Positions 61,644-64,000 of a stretch of 64,000 nucleotides of DNA are shown here, piece after piece. Position 1 is the first letter of the stretch. Every line of letters begins with the position of its first letter. The stretch is from NCBI GenBank assembly GCA_041521345.1, contig JBGOHB010000015.1; one strand, given 5' to 3'. The DNA is from Virgibacillus_N oceani_A. GTDB taxonomy: Bacteria; Bacillota; Bacilli; Bacillales; Amphibacillaceae. The notes under the pieces are model-generated. The model saw only the letters and a program-made list of their open reading frames with translations, searched no databases and was not told the DNA's origin. Made by a program: the position numbers and the translations under genes.

Positions 61644-61916
61644 TTGAAAGAAGATGAAATGATTATATGCAGATGTGAAGAAGTAACATACAAAGAGCTC
61701 ATGGAGACAGCAGCCACTTACCATTGCTCAGCGAGGGAATTAAAGCTTCGGACAAGAGCAGGGATGGGTTATTGCGGTGGCAGATCATGTAGAAGTATGG
61801 TCGATGAAATAGCAGGCACTACAAAAAACACAGAAAACCATACAGAAGTCTCTTTAAAGTATCAGGCACCAATACGCCCGATCAGTTTTGCTGATTTAGG
61901 AGGTGGAGACAATTGA
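61644..61916 (+). CDS. BFD-type [2Fe-2S] protein
   Basis: About 90 residues with the bacterioferritin-associated ferredoxin motif ICRCEEVTYKELMETA and GMGYCGGRSCRSMV: four cysteines (CxC then CxxxxC) to bind one [2Fe-2S] cluster. In other dehydrogenases this domain is fused to the alpha subunit; here it is separate. TTG 61644 is taken from GGGTG spacing; GTG 61635 or ATG 61659 are possible. It overlaps the next gene by 4 bases. Confidence 0.82.
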   Translation: MKEDEMIICRCEEVTYKELMETAATYHCSARELKLRTRAGMGYCGGRSCRSMVDEIAGTTKNTENHTEVSLKYQAPIRPISFADLGGGDN

Positions 61917-62251
61917 CCGAGCGAATTCTCAATCACCAAATACTCGGAAAGCTGGATGAAAGTAATCATGTTACTTTTACTTTTAATGGGGAGGAATACA
62001 CAGGGTTAGCGAATGAGTCACTTTCCGCTGCGCTCCTGGCTAATGGTGTTAGGACACTGCGACATCATGAAGAAAGCGGCGCTCCAAGAGGGATATATTG
62101 TAATATCGGCCATTGTTATGAATGCAGGGTCACCATTGGTGGCAAACAAGGAGAGCGAGCATGTCTAACCCCGTTAAAAGATGGAATGAATGTTGAAAGC
62201 GGCGGTCCGCTACTCACCTCTGTAAAGGATTGGAGGCCTGGCCATGAATAA
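61913..62251 (+). CDS. [2Fe-2S] ferredoxin-like subunit
   Basis: 112 residues. The cluster motif is CNIGHCYEC followed by RAC, with NESLSAALLANGVRTLRHH before it. This is the gamma/small subunit seen in sarcosine-oxidase-like and hydroxyproline/hydrogen-cyanide-synthase-type dehydrogenases. The start is TTG after AGGAGGTGG, overlapping the previous stop and the next gene by 8 bases. Confidence 0.85.
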   Translation: MTERILNHQILGKLDESNHVTFTFNGEEYTGLANESLSAALLANGVRTLRHHEESGAPRGIYCNIGHCYECRVTIGGKQGERACLTPLKDGMNVESGGPLLTSVKDWRPGHE

Positions 62252-63482
62252 TGTCATAATTATTGGTGCCGGCCCAGCCGGTTTAACAGCTGCGGTTACT
62301 TGTGCAGAGAAAGGATTGGAGGCCGTTGTAATTGATGAGTATATGATTGCAGGCGGGAGATTACTCGGACAACTTTATGAACAACCAGATGGCACTTGGT
62401 GGAACGGAATTAAAGAGTCATCCAAGCTATATAACCTTGCTGTTGAGCTCGGTGTTAAATTCCACCTTAACACTTCCGTCAACAATATTGAAAAGGAAGG
62501 AGATTCCTGGCTTGTCTATACAGAAAAGAAAACATTGCGAGCAGCAAAATTACTGTTGGCAACAGGAGCAGCAGAGTCCCCTGTCCCCGTTCCCGGTTGG
62601 ACATTGCCTGGAGTTATGTCTGTAGGTGCTGCACAGGTGATGACCAATGTTCACAGGGTAAAGCCTGGGGATCACGGGGTAATTATAGGGGTTAATGTCC
62701 TATCGGCAGCCATTGCTATGGAACTTAAGCTTGCTGGTGTTGACGTAGCTGCCTTAACATTACCAAGGACTAGTAAGGTAACAGAAGAAAGCGCACATCC
62801 AAAAAAAGTAATGGATTCCCTGCTTCACGTTTCCCACATGGCACCTTCAAAACTTGTAAAATTAGGTAGCAAATTTATGAAAATTGATTTTATGAAAAAA
62901 TTAGGTGTAACCTTTTATCCGAAAAGTGGTGTAAAAATGTGGGATATCTCCTTCCAGCTAAGGAAAGCTGTAATCGAAATATACGGGGATACAGAAGTCG
63001 AAGGTGTAACTATAGCAACCATTGACACAAAAGGAGAGGCTGTACCTGGTACAGAAGAAAATATAGACGCCGATTTTGTCTGCATTGCTGGAGGACTTTA
63101 TCCATTGGCAGAACTAGCAGCAGTTGCAGGTTGTCCCTTTTATCTCATTGAGGAATTGGGGGGATATGTCCCATTACATAATGAGCGTATGGAAACCAGC
63201 TTAAAAGGTTTGTATGTTGCTGGTAATATTACAGGCATTGAAGGGGCAAAGGTTGCTATAGCACAGGGGCATACTGCTGGCTTAACCATTGCCGGTAATT
63301 CCGGAATTCCCGGGTTAGAGTCAGAAATTCAGGAATCTATACAATCTATTGAAGAAACTAGGGATCATGCTTACATTCAATTTCACTCTGAAGTGAAGAA
63401 GGGGAAAGAAGTTTTGCGCAGGAAGTGGGAGGCATCCCTAAAGGAACAAACATGTAAACCAAAGGGGAGGAGATTTTCATGA
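62244..63482 (+). CDS. FAD/NAD-binding dehydrogenase alpha subunit
   Basis: 412 residues with two Rossmann motifs: N-terminal VIIIGAGPAGLTAAVTCAEKG and a central GVIIGVNVLSAAIAMEL (missing part of the usual glycine string, GVNVLS), and a final GLYVAGNITGIEGAKVA. It is the LhpF/HcnB-like electron-transfer subunit, which with the beta and 2Fe-2S subunits would form the D-hydroxyproline dehydrogenase. It lacks the C-terminal BFD domain usually present, supplied here by 61644-61916. ATG follows GGAGGCCTGGCC. Confidence 0.85.
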   Translation: MNNVIIIGAGPAGLTAAVTCAEKGLEAVVIDEYMIAGGRLLGQLYEQPDGTWWNGIKESSKLYNLAVELGVKFHLNTSVNNIEKEGDSWLVYTEKKTLRAAKLLLATGAAESPVPVPGWTLPGVMSVGAAQVMTNVHRVKPGDHGVIIGVNVLSAAIAMELKLAGVDVAALTLPRTSKVTEESAHPKKVMDSLLHVSHMAPSKLVKLGSKFMKIDFMKKLGVTFYPKSGVKMWDISFQLRKAVIEIYGDTEVEGVTIATIDTKGEAVPGTEENIDADFVCIAGGLYPLAELAAVAGCPFYLIEELGGYVPLHNERMETSLKGLYVAGNITGIEGAKVAIAQGHTAGLTIAGNSGIPGLESEIQESIQSIEETRDHAYIQFHSEVKKGKEVLRRKWEASLKEQTCKPKGRRFS

Positions 63483-64000
63483 CCATTATAACCAGAAAAG
63501 ATAATATAGTTGAGGACTATCATGGTGTAAAAGTAGCTGACCCATACCGATGTCTGGAAGACGCTAATTCTACAGAAGTAAAAATATGGACAGATGAACA
63601 AAACAAGCAAACACAGCAACATTTGATAGACTTTCCGCAAAGTGAAACGATTAAGGAAAACATCACAAACTTAATGAGTTATACAAAGTATTCCCTGCCC
63701 AAAAAAAAAGGGTGGATCTTATTATTTTCATAAGAATAACGGTCTGCAAAATCAAGCTGTCTTTTACCGCTCCATATCACTGGAATTGGAAAATCCGGAA
63801 ATCATCATTGATCCGAATAAAATTAAGTGATGTGAGGGTAAGGCAGCTCTAACGATTAGCCCTGATGGAAAAAGATAGCATGTGCAATCTCATATAACGG
63901 CAGTTATTGGCAGGAAGTGAAGGTCAAAAAGTGGAAACAGGTAAAGACTATCTAGAAATTCTAAAATAGTGTAAGTTTACGAATATAGCATGGACAGAAG
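63479..64000 (+). pseudogene. Prolyl oligopeptidase (S9A) fragment, decayed, runs off the window
   Basis: The first 75 codons encode a good S9A start (DYHGVKVADPYRCLEDANS) with GGGGAGGAG before the ATG and ATGA overlap with the FAD/NAD gene. At an A9 run near 63705 the frame shifts; downstream frames give family-like GGSYYFHKNNGLQNQAVFYR and DPNKIK then a stop, then LTISPDGK, and VETGKDY followed by TAG where Trp would fit (ILK-*-CKFTNIAWTE). Several lesions make this a pseudogene, truncated here by the window edge. The parent enzyme would have cut proline-containing peptides. Confidence 0.8.

Overview
This window looks like chromosome from an AT-rich, endospore-forming, probably halotolerant Bacillaceae (Virgibacillus/Oceanobacillus-like). 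The evidence is CotY/Z- and CotF-type coat proteins, a CgeB-like spore glycosyltransferase, an RsbR paralogue, YfhD and YueI homologues, BCCT and NhaC transporters, and Bacillus-type Shine-Dalgarno sites with frequent TTG/GTG starts. The genus is inferred, not proven.

Layout. 1-7.0 kb: a surface-glycan locus with capF, a PAPS sulfotransferase, a CgeB-like glycosyltransferase, a PseB-like dehydratase, a GT2 glycosyltransferase and a CotY/Z crust protein. capF and the sulfotransferase lie between two direct copies of a hairpin-rich repeat. 7.5-11.6 kb: small genes, then a GntR-ABC-permease-exported protein operon with three matching operator palindromes at a near-consensus promoter. 11.6-22.7 kb: exoA, an MBL hydrolase, an esterase-like lipoprotein, a CotF-like coat protein, a candidate type I toxin-antitoxin module, an aconitase-family enzyme, small genes, and an AbrB-Doc type II toxin-antitoxin pair. 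22.8-28.3 kb: an ABC exporter with LytTR and DUF3021 genes, then acetoacetyl-CoA synthetase with a catabolite-responsive element inside its promoter. 28.3-33.5 kb: a phased 53-bp repeat, a decayed panF beside intact yhdT, tRNA-Ala, a TPP riboswitch with thiW-thiD-thiE, and a coat-like gene with an amber stop. 33.5-42.5 kb: BCCT transporter, RsbR paralogue, squalene/phytoene synthase-family gene, a decayed OpuAC-like gene, and a second ABC operon whose first permease is frameshifted. 42.5-52.4 kb: a truncated UPF0158 remnant, hom-thrC-thrB, a 20.5-bp periodic repeat, a nested inverted repeat, an MFS exporter, argF, an amidohydrolase and an RlmI-like methyltransferase.

52.5-64 kb holds the most coherent system: a trans-4-hydroxy-L-proline catabolic regulon. 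A minus-strand operon encodes an FAD dehydrogenase subunit, a 4-hydroxyproline epimerase, an epimerase-like paralogue lacking both catalytic cysteines, an NhaC-family transporter, a DapA-family deaminase and a semialdehyde dehydrogenase. The divergent plus strand encodes a PrdR-like sigma-54 activator, then a BFD-type [2Fe-2S] protein, a ferredoxin-like subunit and an FAD/NAD subunit. Both arms have -24/-12 promoters with exact GG-N10-GC spacing, and an 8-bp inverted repeat suited to activator binding lies upstream of the minus-strand promoter. The inferred flow is hydroxyproline uptake, epimerisation, oxidation by a split multi-subunit dehydrogenase, deamination, and oxidation to 2-oxoglutarate. 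A ruined prolyl oligopeptidase gene follows.

Several genes carry frameshifts or stops. Some sit in homopolymers and could be sequencing errors; panF, the OpuAC-like gene and the peptidase have several lesions each and are most likely real pseudogenes. All functions come from reading motifs and context; no database search was run.
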